From positions 143,537 through 207,536 of the forward strand of contig NZ_JASITE010000014.1 in the NCBI RefSeq assembly GCF_030767025.1: 64,000 nucleotides of DNA, in the 5' to 3' direction. Below the pieces are notes generated by a model. It worked only from the letters and a program-made list of their open reading frames with translations, did no database searches and was not told where the DNA came from. Positions 28,043 to 36,268 of the stretch are shown here, in pieces. Positions within the stretch are counted from its first letter, which is position 1, and each line of letters opens with the position of its first letter. A program made the translations under genes and the position numbers. This DNA is from Nocardia sp. CC227C. GTDB taxonomy: Bacteria; Actinomycetota; Actinomycetes; Mycobacteriales; Mycobacteriaceae.

Positions 28043-28633
28043 TCAGCGCCCGACGGAGCGCTGGATCAATTCGAGCGCAGCGGATTTGGCGAGGTGCAAC
28101 TCCTCCTCGCCGATACCCGATTTGTGCAGGAATTCGATCCCCTGCATGACGGAGATCAGCGCCCGTGCGGTCGTCTCCGGGTCGACGTCGCCGTCGATCT
28201 CGCCGATCTCCCGCGCCCGGGTGATCTGTTGAACGAACAGCGTGTGTGTCCGGGCGTAGAGCTGGCGCACGCGCGCCCGGACTTCCTCGTCCTGCGCGCT
28301 GAGCGCGGCGCTGTTGGCCATCAGGCACCCTTGCGGTGGCAGGTCCATGCGGCCGCCGTCGTCGAAGGTGACCGCGGAGGTGACCCCGTGCCACGGGCTG
28401 GGGTCACCGGTGACTGCGGCCTCCAGTCCGGCGAACTGGCAGGCGCAGTAGTCGTCGAGGATTCGGATGAACAGATCGTGTTTGCTGCCGAACGCTCCGT
28501 AGAGGCTTTGCATCCCCAGTCCGGCCGCATCGCAGAGGTTTTGGACCGACGTAGCCGCATAACCGTTGCGCCAGAAAGCGTCTCGCACGGCGGTCAGCAC
28601 GGCATGCTCGTCGAACTTCCTGGGCCTGGGCAT
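28043..28633 (-). CDS. TetR/AcrR-family regulator
   Basis: A 196-residue repressor. The HTH starts KFDEHAVLTAVRDAFWRNG and continues TSVQNLCDAAGLGMQSLYGAF; the core domain contains PPQGCLMANSAALSAQDEEV, typical of the TetR subgroup near oxidoreductase genes (NemR/YcdC-like), in which the Cys may sense electrophiles. Divergent from a short-chain dehydrogenase gene across a large inverted repeat. Confidence 0.92.
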   Translation of the reverse strand: MPRPRKFDEHAVLTAVRDAFWRNGYAATSVQNLCDAAGLGMQSLYGAFGSKHDLFIRILDDYCACQFAGLEAAVTGDPSPWHGVTSAVTFDDGGRMDLPPQGCLMANSAALSAQDEEVRARVRQLYARTHTLFVQQITRAREIGEIDGDVDPETTARALISVMQGIEFLHKSGIGEEELHLAKSAALELIQRSVGR

Positions 28634-28650
28634 GTCTGAACCCTAACAAT

Positions 28651-28717
28651 TATGGAGCGACTACTCAAATATTGACAAATCGCGCCGACTGCGATGTATT
28701 TGAGCAACTACTCCATA
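28651..28717. promoter_or_regulatory. Large inverted repeat, likely TetR operator pair
   Basis: Arm 1 (28651-28671, TATGGAG...CTCAAATA) and arm 2 (28697-28717, TATTTGAG...CTCCATA) are 21-base arms that match in reverse complement at about 18 positions, separated by 25 bases. Each arm also has an internal GAG-N6-CTC symmetry. The SDR start is at 28735, so both divergent promoters lie here. Confidence 0.75.
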
Positions 28718-28734
28718 ACTCTGCGAGGACGCAC

Positions 28735-29466
28735 ATGACCACACAACCGCTCGAAGGCAAGACCGCCCTGGTGACGGGGGGATCCCGAGGTGTCGGCGCC
28801 GGTATCGTCGCCCGGCTGGCAGCAGACGGCGCGAACGTCGCGTTCACCTATGCCAATTCCGCGGAGCGCGCGGCGGCCGTCGCGGCGGGGGCGGGCGCAC
28901 ACCCGATCCATGCCGACAGCCTGCACGAGCAAGACATCGAGGCCGCCGTCGCACAGACTGTCGACCGATTCGGCGGCCTGGACATTCTGGTCAACAACGC
29001 CGCGGTCGGCACCTTCGCCGCGATCTCCGACCTGAAGATGGCAGATATCGACGCGATGCTGACGATCAACGTGCGCTCTGTGATCGTCGCGATCCGTGAG
29101 TCACTGGCCCACATGGGCAGCGGCGGGCGAATCATCAACATAGGCAGCATCAACGCCGACCGCACGCCCTTCCCCGGCCAATCGGTCTATGCCGGGACCA
29201 AAGGCGCCCTCGCGAGCCTGACCCGCGGCCTCGCCCGCGAACTGGCCCCACGCGGCATCACCATCAACAACATCCAGCCCGGCCCGATCGACACCGACGC
29301 CAACCCGGCCGACGGCCCCGCCGCATCGACCATGCTCGGCGTCATGGCATCGGATCGATTCGGCACCACGGCGGAGATCGGCGCCTTCGTCTCCTATCTC
29401 GCCGGACCCGACGCCGCCTACATCACCGGCTCCAGCCTCGATATCGACGGCGGCTTCGGTGCCTGA
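28735..29466 (+). CDS. Short-chain dehydrogenase/reductase
   Basis: A 243-residue classical SDR. TGGSRGVGAGI is the NADP(H) motif, DILVNNAAVG the NNAG-type motif, and INIGSINAD...YAGTKGAL the catalytic Ser-Tyr-Lys set; the protein ends with the ITGSSLDIDGGFGA motif. Together with the divergent TetR this resembles an electrophile- or quinone-induced reductase pair. ATG 28735 follows GCGAGGACGCAC, with GAGG eight bases upstream. Confidence 0.93.
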   Translation: MTTQPLEGKTALVTGGSRGVGAGIVARLAADGANVAFTYANSAERAAAVAAGAGAHPIHADSLHEQDIEAAVAQTVDRFGGLDILVNNAAVGTFAAISDLKMADIDAMLTINVRSVIVAIRESLAHMGSGGRIINIGSINADRTPFPGQSVYAGTKGALASLTRGLARELAPRGITINNIQPGPIDTDANPADGPAASTMLGVMASDRFGTTAEIGAFVSYLAGPDAAYITGSSLDIDGGFGA

Positions 29467-29479
29467 GCGAAATCCAATC

Positions 29480-29625
29480 ATGGGCAACACCCATGATGAA
29501 CTGATGCTGATCGATGGCGGTCTGGTCGACTCGTCGTCCGGTGGGCGCTTCGACAACGTCAATCCGGGCCACCGAAGAGGTGATCGGGCAGGTCGCGGAT
29601 GGCGCGCCGAGGTCGGATCCACCGT
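29480..29625 (+). pseudogene. Frameshifted N-terminal fragment of an aldehyde dehydrogenase
   Basis: The frame from ATG 29480 encodes LMLIDGGLVDSSSGGRFDNV, typical of the first 30 residues of ALDH proteins. After DNVNP the expected ATEEVIGQVADG continues only in the next forward frame (about 29567-29602), so one base is lost or gained. After that no ALDH sequence remains. A decayed stub downstream of the SDR gene. Confidence 0.75.
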
Positions 29626-29674
29626 TAATCCGAAACTCCTACACCGAGGATCTCAACGGTGGGCACCCGGCCTC

Positions 29675-29818
29675 CGCAGGTCCCTGCCCACCCTGCGTGA
29701 CCCGCTCGGAAATATCCACCTCGCCGGCGACTACCAGCTCGATATGCCCTCGCTCGCTGACGCGGCCACTTCCGGTGAGCGCGCGGCACTGGCCGTGCGG
29801 GCGAAGCTGCGGCGGTAG
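29675..29818 (+). pseudogene. C-terminal fragment of an FAD-dependent (amine-oxidase-type) oxidoreductase
   Basis: In the frame ending at TAG 29818, GNIHLAGDYQLDMPSLADAA and SGERAALAVRAKLRR match the usual C-terminus of flavin amine oxidases and related desaturases, where the GDY segment binds FAD and a SG-x-x-AA helix follows. Nothing upstream belongs to the rest of that family, so it is a remnant fused to the ALDH fragment by deletion. Confidence 0.65.
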
Positions 29819-29890
29819 CCGATCCGGGTCGGCACACGCCCGGCGGAATGGGTGCCTGCTTCAATCCATCGAATTCTCGAGAGCGCGTGC

Positions 29891-30778
29891 TCACTTCGCG
29901 CAAGGCTCGGGACGGGCCGGTCGGAGTTGACCATCCGACGAGGCGAAGCTTCGTCGTTCCAGCAGTACGACATCGCGAAAGCCGCTGTCGGTCCTGAGGA
30001 GGCGATCGCGGACCCCGACGGTGCGGAACGCGGCGGTGTGCAGCAGCCCGATACCGGCGCGGTTGTCGGATGGGATCGACGACTCCAGCGTCCACAAACC
30101 CGCGGCGTCAGCGGCATCGACCTGGGCACGTAGGAGCGCCTTTCCGACACCGCGCCCGCGCATGTCCGCGGCGACGCAGATGCTGGTTCGGGCTACACCG
30201 GTGGCGACGGGGGTGAGCGCGGCGAAACCCGCGACACGGTCGTCCGCCGCTGCGACCCAGCGGTGGTCCGGTAGCCAGGTGGGGTCGGGGATACGGATAT
30301 CGGCGGTCGTGACGTCGGTGCCAGCCGCGCCGGAAGCTACCCATTCCTCGGCGATGCGGCGGACCGCGGACACGTCGGCATCGTGTAGTGGGCGCACGGT
30401 GACGTCGTCGGGGATGTCGTCGGGGCAGCACCGTGGTGGTGGTAGCAGGCCCATGACGGCGTCCGCGGCATGTGGCAGGCCGGTGCAGCAGGCCGGGTTG
30501 ACCGCGACCACGGTGCTGGTGCCACGCCTGTGCGCCGTGACGAAGCCGACGTCGGCCAACTTGCGGACATGGTGGGACACGGTCGGCTGCCGGATGCCGA
30601 GGGCTGCGGCCAGGTCGCCCACCGACACTCCGGCGGGGTGGAGCGCGACATGGTGCAGCAGTCTGACCCGGGTGGGGTCGGCCAGGCAGGCGAACCAGAC
30701 CGCGAAGGTGGCCGCGTCCTCCGCCGACAGCGCATCAGCGCTGCGTTCGCTCGGTACGGGTGGGACCGCGGTCGTCAT
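29891..30778 (-). CDS. ArsR regulator fused to a GNAT acetyltransferase (left copy, diverged ArsN domain)
   Basis: A 295-residue fusion. Residues 20-95 are an ArsR winged helix (CLADPTRVRLLHHVA, GIRQPTVSHHVRKLADVGF); Cys97-Cys98 and Cys117-Cys118 flank a linker and could bind arsenite or antimonite; 127-275 are a GNAT domain with the acetyl-CoA loop MRGRGVGKALLR. Compared with the homologous fusion at 47429 the GNAT part has lost the IYGEGIATRNATFE block and the AETSVYV motif reads ARTSICV, removing the acidic residue used by ArsN1/Pat enzymes. DNA binding and metal sensing look intact. Divergent from an MFS gene. Confidence 0.9.
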   Translation of the reverse strand: MTTAVPPVPSERSADALSAEDAATFAVWFACLADPTRVRLLHHVALHPAGVSVGDLAAALGIRQPTVSHHVRKLADVGFVTAHRRGTSTVVAVNPACCTGLPHAADAVMGLLPPPRCCPDDIPDDVTVRPLHDADVSAVRRIAEEWVASGAAGTDVTTADIRIPDPTWLPDHRWVAAADDRVAGFAALTPVATGVARTSICVAADMRGRGVGKALLRAQVDAADAAGLWTLESSIPSDNRAGIGLLHTAAFRTVGVRDRLLRTDSGFRDVVLLERRSFASSDGQLRPARPEPCAK

Positions 30779-30787
30779 CTGCCCATT

Positions 30788-30833
30788 CTATCGATGTCGA
30801 TCTATGGTTGCATTGATTGACGTTCATCGATAG
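30788..30833. promoter_or_regulatory. Candidate ArsR operator of the left cassette
   Basis: CTATCGATG (30788-30796) and CATCGATAG (30825-30833) are perfect inverted arms in the divergent promoter region, and an ATTGATTGACGTTCATCGAT stretch fills the right half. The same CATCGAT half-site recurs in front of the right-hand fusion gene at 47342-47416. Confidence 0.65.
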
Positions 30834-30878
30834 AGTCCCCGATTGTTGATAGACGAACGTCGATTAAAGGAGTATGTG

Positions 30879-30929
30879 ATGGCTGATCCGCGTGTCGCGG
30901 TGATCGGTGCGGGATCGACGGCGGAATGA
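30879..30929 (+). pseudogene. 16-codon Rossmann stub upstream of and coupled to the MFS gene
   Basis: ATG 30879, with AAAGGAG six bases upstream, encodes MADPRVAVIGAGSTAE and stops at TGA 30927-30929, which overlaps the MFS start (ATGA). VAVIGAG is the start of a flavin-monooxygenase Rossmann fold, so this looks like a flavoprotein gene shortened by an internal deletion, with its ribosome site kept and used to feed translation of the MFS gene. It could alternatively be a functional leader peptide. Confidence 0.6.
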
Positions 30930-32161
30930 CCCGGTCGGCCGCGCAGCGATCATCAGGGGCCGCGGTACTCGCGGCGGCGGGCCGACGTCGGGTGCTGATC
31001 GTGCTGTGTCTGACCGAGATCATCAGCTGGGGCATTCTGTACTACGCCTTCCCGGTGCTGGCGGTACCGATCGCGGAGTCCACCGGCTGGTCTCCGGCGC
31101 CGCTCAGTGCGGCGTTCTCGGTCGGTCTGCTCGTGTCCGCGATTGCCGGGATCCCCATCGGTCGGCTACTGGATCGGAGCGGGCCGCGACGCATCATGAC
31201 CTGCGGGTCGGTCCTCGCCGTCCCCGCGCTGGTGGTGATCGCGACCGCGCCGAGCCTCGCGGTGTTCACGGCGGGCTGGGTGCTGGCGGGAGTCGCGATG
31301 GGCGCGATCCTGTACCCACCGGCCTTCGCCGCGTTGACCCGCTGGCATCACCCGGGCCATGTACGGGCGTTGATGGTGCTCACGTTGTCCGGTGGCCTGG
31401 CCAGTACCGTGTTCGCGCCGCTGACGGCGGTGCTGGTCGACCCACTCGGTTGGCGCGGCACGTATCTCGCGCTCGCGGCGCTCCTCGGCATCTCGACCGT
31501 GCCGCTGCACTGGTTCGGACTACGAGGCCCGTGGCCGCGGCCGCCGACGCCCGGTGAACTGACAGCCGACGCGGGATGGGACGTGATCCGGAGTCGGCGT
31601 TTCCTCACCGTGACGACCGGCCTCGCACTGGGTGCCTTCGCGGCATTCGCGGCACTGTTCAACCTTGTTCCGTTGCTTCTGGAACGGGGGGTCTCGCCGG
31701 CGGTGGCATCCGTCGCGTTCGGGTTGGGTGGTGCGGCCCAAGTGCTGGGGCGGATCGGCTACCTCCCCTGGGCGGCCCGGACCGGTGCGCACGGCCGACT
31801 GGTCGCAATCCTCGCCGCGATCGCCGCCACCGTCGCGGTACTCGGCATCGCCCAGGGCCTCGCGGCGCTGATCGCCGGAACGATCGGGGCCGGAGTGGTC
31901 CGGGGACTGCTCACCCTCGTGCAGGCGACCGCGGTGTCGGACCGGTGGGGCGCCGCCGAGTACGGCCGACTCAACGGGGTCATGCAGGCGCCGATCGTGA
32001 TCGTCATGGCCCTGGCGCCCTGGGCGGGCACCGCATTGGCCGGGTGGACCGGCAGCTACGTGAACTCCTACTTCGTTCTCGCCGCGGTGGCGCTGGCCGC
32101 GCTGGTGATCGCCGGTGGCGAAAGACCTTTCCCTGTCATCTATTCGAGGAGAACATCGTGA
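30926..32161 (+). CDS. MFS transporter of the left arsenic cassette
   Basis: A 411-residue, 12-helix major facilitator. LCLTEIISWGILYYAFPVL is helix 1 and GIPIGRLLDRSGPRRIM the cytoplasmic A-motif-like loop between helices 2 and 3. It is the counterpart of the MFS gene at 44520 (helix 1, LYPPAFAALTRW and RALMVLTL blocks nearly identical). Its place beside ArsR-GNAT and FAD oxidoreductases suggests efflux of an arsenical, perhaps a methylated or acetylated one; the substrate is not shown. The gene overlaps the stub upstream and the next gene (GTGA) by four bases each. Confidence 0.9.
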   Translation: MTRSAAQRSSGAAVLAAAGRRRVLIVLCLTEIISWGILYYAFPVLAVPIAESTGWSPAPLSAAFSVGLLVSAIAGIPIGRLLDRSGPRRIMTCGSVLAVPALVVIATAPSLAVFTAGWVLAGVAMGAILYPPAFAALTRWHHPGHVRALMVLTLSGGLASTVFAPLTAVLVDPLGWRGTYLALAALLGISTVPLHWFGLRGPWPRPPTPGELTADAGWDVIRSRRFLTVTTGLALGAFAAFAALFNLVPLLLERGVSPAVASVAFGLGGAAQVLGRIGYLPWAARTGAHGRLVAILAAIAATVAVLGIAQGLAALIAGTIGAGVVRGLLTLVQATAVSDRWGAAEYGRLNGVMQAPIVIVMALAPWAGTALAGWTGSYVNSYFVLAAVALAALVIAGGERPFPVIYSRRTS

Positions 32162-33240
32162 ACGAACACACCACGGACGTCGTCATCATCGGTGGCGGCC
32201 AGTCGGGCCTGTCCGCCGCCCGAGCCGCTCAGAGCCACGGCCTCGCGGCGGTGGTCCTGGAGGCGGGCCCGGAACCCGCCGGATCGTGGCCCCACTATTA
32301 CGACAGCCTGCGGCTGTTCTCGCCCGCCGAGCACAGCACCATGCCGGGGCTGCCGTTTCCCGGCCCCGCGGACCATTACCCTTCCCGCGACGAGGTGGCG
32401 GCCTACCTGCGCGACTACGCGGCCGAGCTCGAGGCCGACATCCGTTGCAACACAACGGTCACCGACGTCACGATCACCGCATCCGGCGGATTTCGGGTGA
32501 CGACGAGTGACGGGCCTGCCTGGGAAGCGGGCGGAATCATCGCCGCCAGTGGATCGTTCGGTAATCCGTTCACACCACGCATCCCGGGTGCCGACACCTT
32601 CACCGGCCGGTCGCTGCATTCGGCGCGGTATCGGGAGCCAGCGGGCTTCGAGGGGCAGCGGGTCGTTGTTGTCGGCGCCGGGAACTCCGCGGTGCAGATC
32701 GGCTACGAACTCGCCGAGGTCGCCACCGTCACCCTCGCCACGCGAAATCCGATCGCGTTCGTTCCGCAGCGCCGCGACGGTCAGGACCTGCACTACTGGT
32801 TGCACGAGACGGGTTTCGACAAACTTCCGGCGCAGTGGCTCGCCCGGCTGGTGACGAACACACTGGTTGTGGATTCCGGCGGCTACCGGGCGGCACTGGA
32901 AGCCGGCCGATTCGATCGGCGGCCGATGTTCACGGCCTTCCACCCCGAGGGAGTGGTGTGGGACGACGGCACCGCCGAACCGGTGGACGCGGTGATCTTC
33001 GCTACCGGCTTCCGTCCGAATCTTCGCTATCTGGAGTCGCTCGGCGCGCTGGTCGACGGGCTTCCCCAGCACGAGGGCGGGCTGTCCACCACCCATCCCG
33101 GACTCGGCTATGTCGGATTGGAATTCCAGCGCAGATTCGAATCCAACACGCTACGTGGCGCCTGCCACGACGCCGAGTACGTCATGCAGGCGCTGACCCC
33201 GCATATCCGGTCGGCCGCCGCGACGGTGCTGGCCGGATAG
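32158..33240 (+). CDS. FAD/NAD(P)-dependent monooxygenase-like oxidoreductase
   Basis: A 360-residue flavoprotein of the group B monooxygenase type. IIGGGQSGLSAARAAQSHG binds FAD, GSWPHYYDSLRLFSPAEHS is the family's conserved loop, VVVVGAGNSAVQIGYELAE binds NADPH, and ATGFRPNLRYL closes the FAD site. Homologues lie in actinobacterial arsenic clusters and are often called ArsO; the reaction is not established. A shorter copy of the same gene, 44 codons long, follows the second MFS at 44575-44706. GTG 32158 overlaps the MFS stop. Confidence 0.9.
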   Translation: MNEHTTDVVIIGGGQSGLSAARAAQSHGLAAVVLEAGPEPAGSWPHYYDSLRLFSPAEHSTMPGLPFPGPADHYPSRDEVAAYLRDYAAELEADIRCNTTVTDVTITASGGFRVTTSDGPAWEAGGIIAASGSFGNPFTPRIPGADTFTGRSLHSARYREPAGFEGQRVVVVGAGNSAVQIGYELAEVATVTLATRNPIAFVPQRRDGQDLHYWLHETGFDKLPAQWLARLVTNTLVVDSGGYRAALEAGRFDRRPMFTAFHPEGVVWDDGTAEPVDAVIFATGFRPNLRYLESLGALVDGLPQHEGGLSTTHPGLGYVGLEFQRRFESNTLRGACHDAEYVMQALTPHIRSAAATVLAG

Positions 33241-33300
33241 TCCCCCCGAGTCGATGCGGGGCTGCACGACATAGACGGAACGGATGTGCGTGCAGCCCCG

Positions 33301-33669
33301 TCAGCAGGCACGATGCCGGGCGGGATGGCTGCGCAGCGGTCCGCCCGGTCGAAGGATGGCCTCCATGTCGTCGAGGGCATCGTGGTCGACGCGGTACCAG
33401 CTCCAGGTGCCGCGGCGTTCACGGGTGAGGATCCCGGCCGCGACGAGGATCTTCAGGTGGTGGCTGAGGCTGGACTGGGGCATGTCGAATTCCTCGGCCA
33501 GGTCGCAGAAGCAGCGCTCACCCGCGTGAGCGCCGTGGATCAGGGTCAGCAGCTTCACCCGGATGGGGTCGCCCAGCGCTTTGAACAGCTTCGCGACCGC
33601 GGTGTGGCCACCGGTGTCGAGCAGTGCCGTGGCCGCGGTGGAGGTGGTTGACGATGCCATGGTGGACAT
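33301..33669 (-). CDS. arsR: ArsR-family arsenite-responsive repressor (second arsR)
   Basis: A 122-residue winged-helix repressor with FKALGDPIRVKLLTLI, the metal-binding motif RCFCDLAEEF on helix 3 (Cys-x-Cys) and SLSHHLKILVAAGI. MSTMASSTT at 33669 is the best start: the frame is open to 33840 but the extra part is opposite the pst-linked regulator. It starts five bases after the end of that regulator, so it may be read from the pst promoter as well as from its own, where an ATTGACAACGATG element overlaps the start. Convergent with the flavoprotein gene. Confidence 0.88.
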   Translation of the reverse strand: MSTMASSTTSTAATALLDTGGHTAVAKLFKALGDPIRVKLLTLIHGAHAGERCFCDLAEEFDMPQSSLSHHLKILVAAGILTRERRGTWSWYRVDHDALDDMEAILRPGGPLRSHPARHRAC

Positions 33670-33674
33670 CGTTG

Positions 33675-34475
33675 TCAATCGGTGTGAACGTCCGATGAAC
33701 GGGCCGGTACGTCGAATTGATACCCGAGTCGGCGTACCGCGCGGATCCACACCGGATCGCGGTCGTCGTCGCCCAGGCGTTTCCGCAGCCGCATGATATG
33801 CACCGTGAGACTGTTGCTGGCCGCGGGCCGGTCGCCCCACAGCGTCCTGATCAGCTCCTTGCGGGTGACAACGGCTCCCGGGCGTTCGGCGAGGTAGCGC
33901 AGCAGCGTGAACTCCATGGGCGGCAGCTGGATCTCATTGCCGTCGACCCACATGCGCGGCACGATGCCGTCGATGCGCAGCCTGCCGAGATCGACCGGAA
34001 CGGGTCGGATCTCGAGCGGGTCCGGCCGCCGGGCCAGTGACCCGAGGATCGTCAGCAGCTCTCGGACCTGGTAGGGCCTGCGGACCACCGCCGTCGCGCC
34101 CGCGTCGGTGGCGAGCGCGGCGAAATCCGCCGATCCGCGCTCCACCCCGACCACGATCGGGAGGTCGGGTTCGTCGCGGCGGACGATGCCCAGGAAGTCG
34201 AGCGGGCCGAGCAGCCCCCGAACCGGGCCGAGGACCACCGCGTCGGGGCACATGCGGCCCACCGCCAGCAAGGCCACGGCGGGATCCGTGCACACCCGCA
34301 GCTCGACCTCTTGCCCGGCTACCGCCACCGCGAGTGCCGCGGCGGTGGCGGCGTCGTCGATCACCAGCGCCGCGAGCCGGTCCCGTCGTCGTACCGCCTC
34401 GGTAACGCAGATCCGGCGGCGCGTGCGGAACTGGGCGTCCCCGCCCTCCCACGCCGCGACCAGCGCATCGTCCAT
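33675..34475 (-). CDS. PhoB/OmpR-type regulator with a degenerate receiver domain
   Basis: A 266-residue protein directly after pstB (one base between stop and start). Residues 33-145 have the receiver fold (LAALVIDDAATAAALAVAVA, PDAVVLGPVRG) with the acidic pair Asp40-Asp41, but Gly83 stands where the phosphorylated Asp should be, and Arg133 before the Pro in place of the conserved Lys. Residues 165-256 are a normal winged-helix effector (MEFTLLRYLAERPGAVVTRK, SLTVHIMRLRKRLG, RRLGYQFDV). It cannot be phosphorylated in the usual way, so its DNA binding is either constitutive or controlled by a ligand or partner. Sixth member of the pst unit. Confidence 0.9.
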   Translation of the reverse strand: MDDALVAAWEGGDAQFRTRRRICVTEAVRRRDRLAALVIDDAATAAALAVAVAGQEVELRVCTDPAVALLAVGRMCPDAVVLGPVRGLLGPLDFLGIVRRDEPDLPIVVGVERGSADFAALATDAGATAVVRRPYQVRELLTILGSLARRPDPLEIRPVPVDLGRLRIDGIVPRMWVDGNEIQLPPMEFTLLRYLAERPGAVVTRKELIRTLWGDRPAASNSLTVHIMRLRKRLGDDDRDPVWIRAVRRLGYQFDVPARSSDVHTD

Positions 34476-34476
34476 G

Positions 34477-35349
<873 letters not shown>

Positions 35350-35368
35350 GGTTGTCTCCTTCACGGGT

Positions 35369-36268
35369 TCACCACCGGCGCTGGTAGCGATTGCGCAGCC
35401 AGATCGCGAGGGCGTTCATGGCCAGCAGCACGATGATCAGCAGCAGGATCGCCGCATACGCCAGATCGCGGAATGCTTGGCGGTCTTGGGGCACGAGGTT
35501 GTAGATCTGCACCGGCAGTGTGGTGTAGCGCGAGAAGATGCCGTCGGGATTGAACGTCACGAAGGTGGTGGCGCCCACCAGGATCAGCGGTGCGGCCTCG
35601 CCGATGGCCCGGGACAGCGCCAGGATCGAGCCGGTGGTGATGCCCGGGATCGCGGACGGGAGCGTCTGCCGCCAGGTGGTCTGCCACAGGGTCGCGCCCA
35701 AGGCCAGTGAGCCGTCCCGGATCTCGCGCGGGACGGCACGCAGCGCCTCCCGGGTGGTGATGATGATGACCGGCAGGATGAGCAGCGCGAGGGCTATCGC
35801 ACCGGCCAGCACCACACCGCCTACCGAGATGGGTCCGCGGACCACGAACGCCAGCGCGAGGATGCCGTAGATGACGGCGGGAACGGCCGCGAGGTTCTGA
35901 ATGTTCAACTCGATCAGGCGGTTCCACCATTTCGTCTGATCGGCGTACTCCTCCATGTACACCGCCGCCGCGATACCGAGGGGGAGGGCGATGAGCGCGG
36001 TGAGCGCGCACACCCAGATCGTGCCCCACAGTGCCGAGGCCACGCCCGCGGTCTCCGGCCTGATCTTGGACGGCTGTTCCGTCACCAGGGTGGAGTCGAA
36101 GCGAGCCAGGCCCTTCTGCACGATCACCGCGAGAATGAAGAACAGGAATACGCACACGATGGCCAGGCACGCCCAGAGGACGAGTGCGAAGGCGGCCGAG
36201 GCGATATCGCGGCGGCGACCCCCTTGGAGATCCCTGACCAGGTTGGCGGTGGGCGTATTGAGCTGCAT
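35369..36268 (-). CDS. pstA: Phosphate ABC transporter permease PstA
   Basis: Inner-membrane subunit, 299 residues with six hydrophobic helices. SALWGTIWVCALTALIALPL and the EYADQTKWWNRLIELNIQNL loop are PstA-typical; ALSRAIGEAAPLILVGAT is the coupling loop. A TTTRQAL-like motif in IITTREALRAVPREIRDGSL is the phosphate-pathway Arg-Glu block. Overlaps pstC by one base. Ends 20 bases before pstB. Confidence 0.95.
   Translation of the reverse strand: MQLNTPTANLVRDLQGGRRRDIASAAFALVLWACLAIVCVFLFFILAVIVQKGLARFDSTLVTEQPSKIRPETAGVASALWGTIWVCALTALIALPLGIAAAVYMEEYADQTKWWNRLIELNIQNLAAVPAVIYGILALAFVVRGPISVGGVVLAGAIALALLILPVIIITTREALRAVPREIRDGSLALGATLWQTTWRQTLPSAIPGITTGSILALSRAIGEAAPLILVGATTFVTFNPDGIFSRYTTLPVQIYNLVPQDRQAFRDLAYAAILLLIIVLLAMNALAIWLRNRYQRRW

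Noticed and set aside
29514..29930. 138-codon plus-strand frame after the SDR gene
   Set aside because: Only its first ~25 codons resemble ALDH, by frameshift from the neighbouring frame; the rest is noncoding and runs under the fusion gene.
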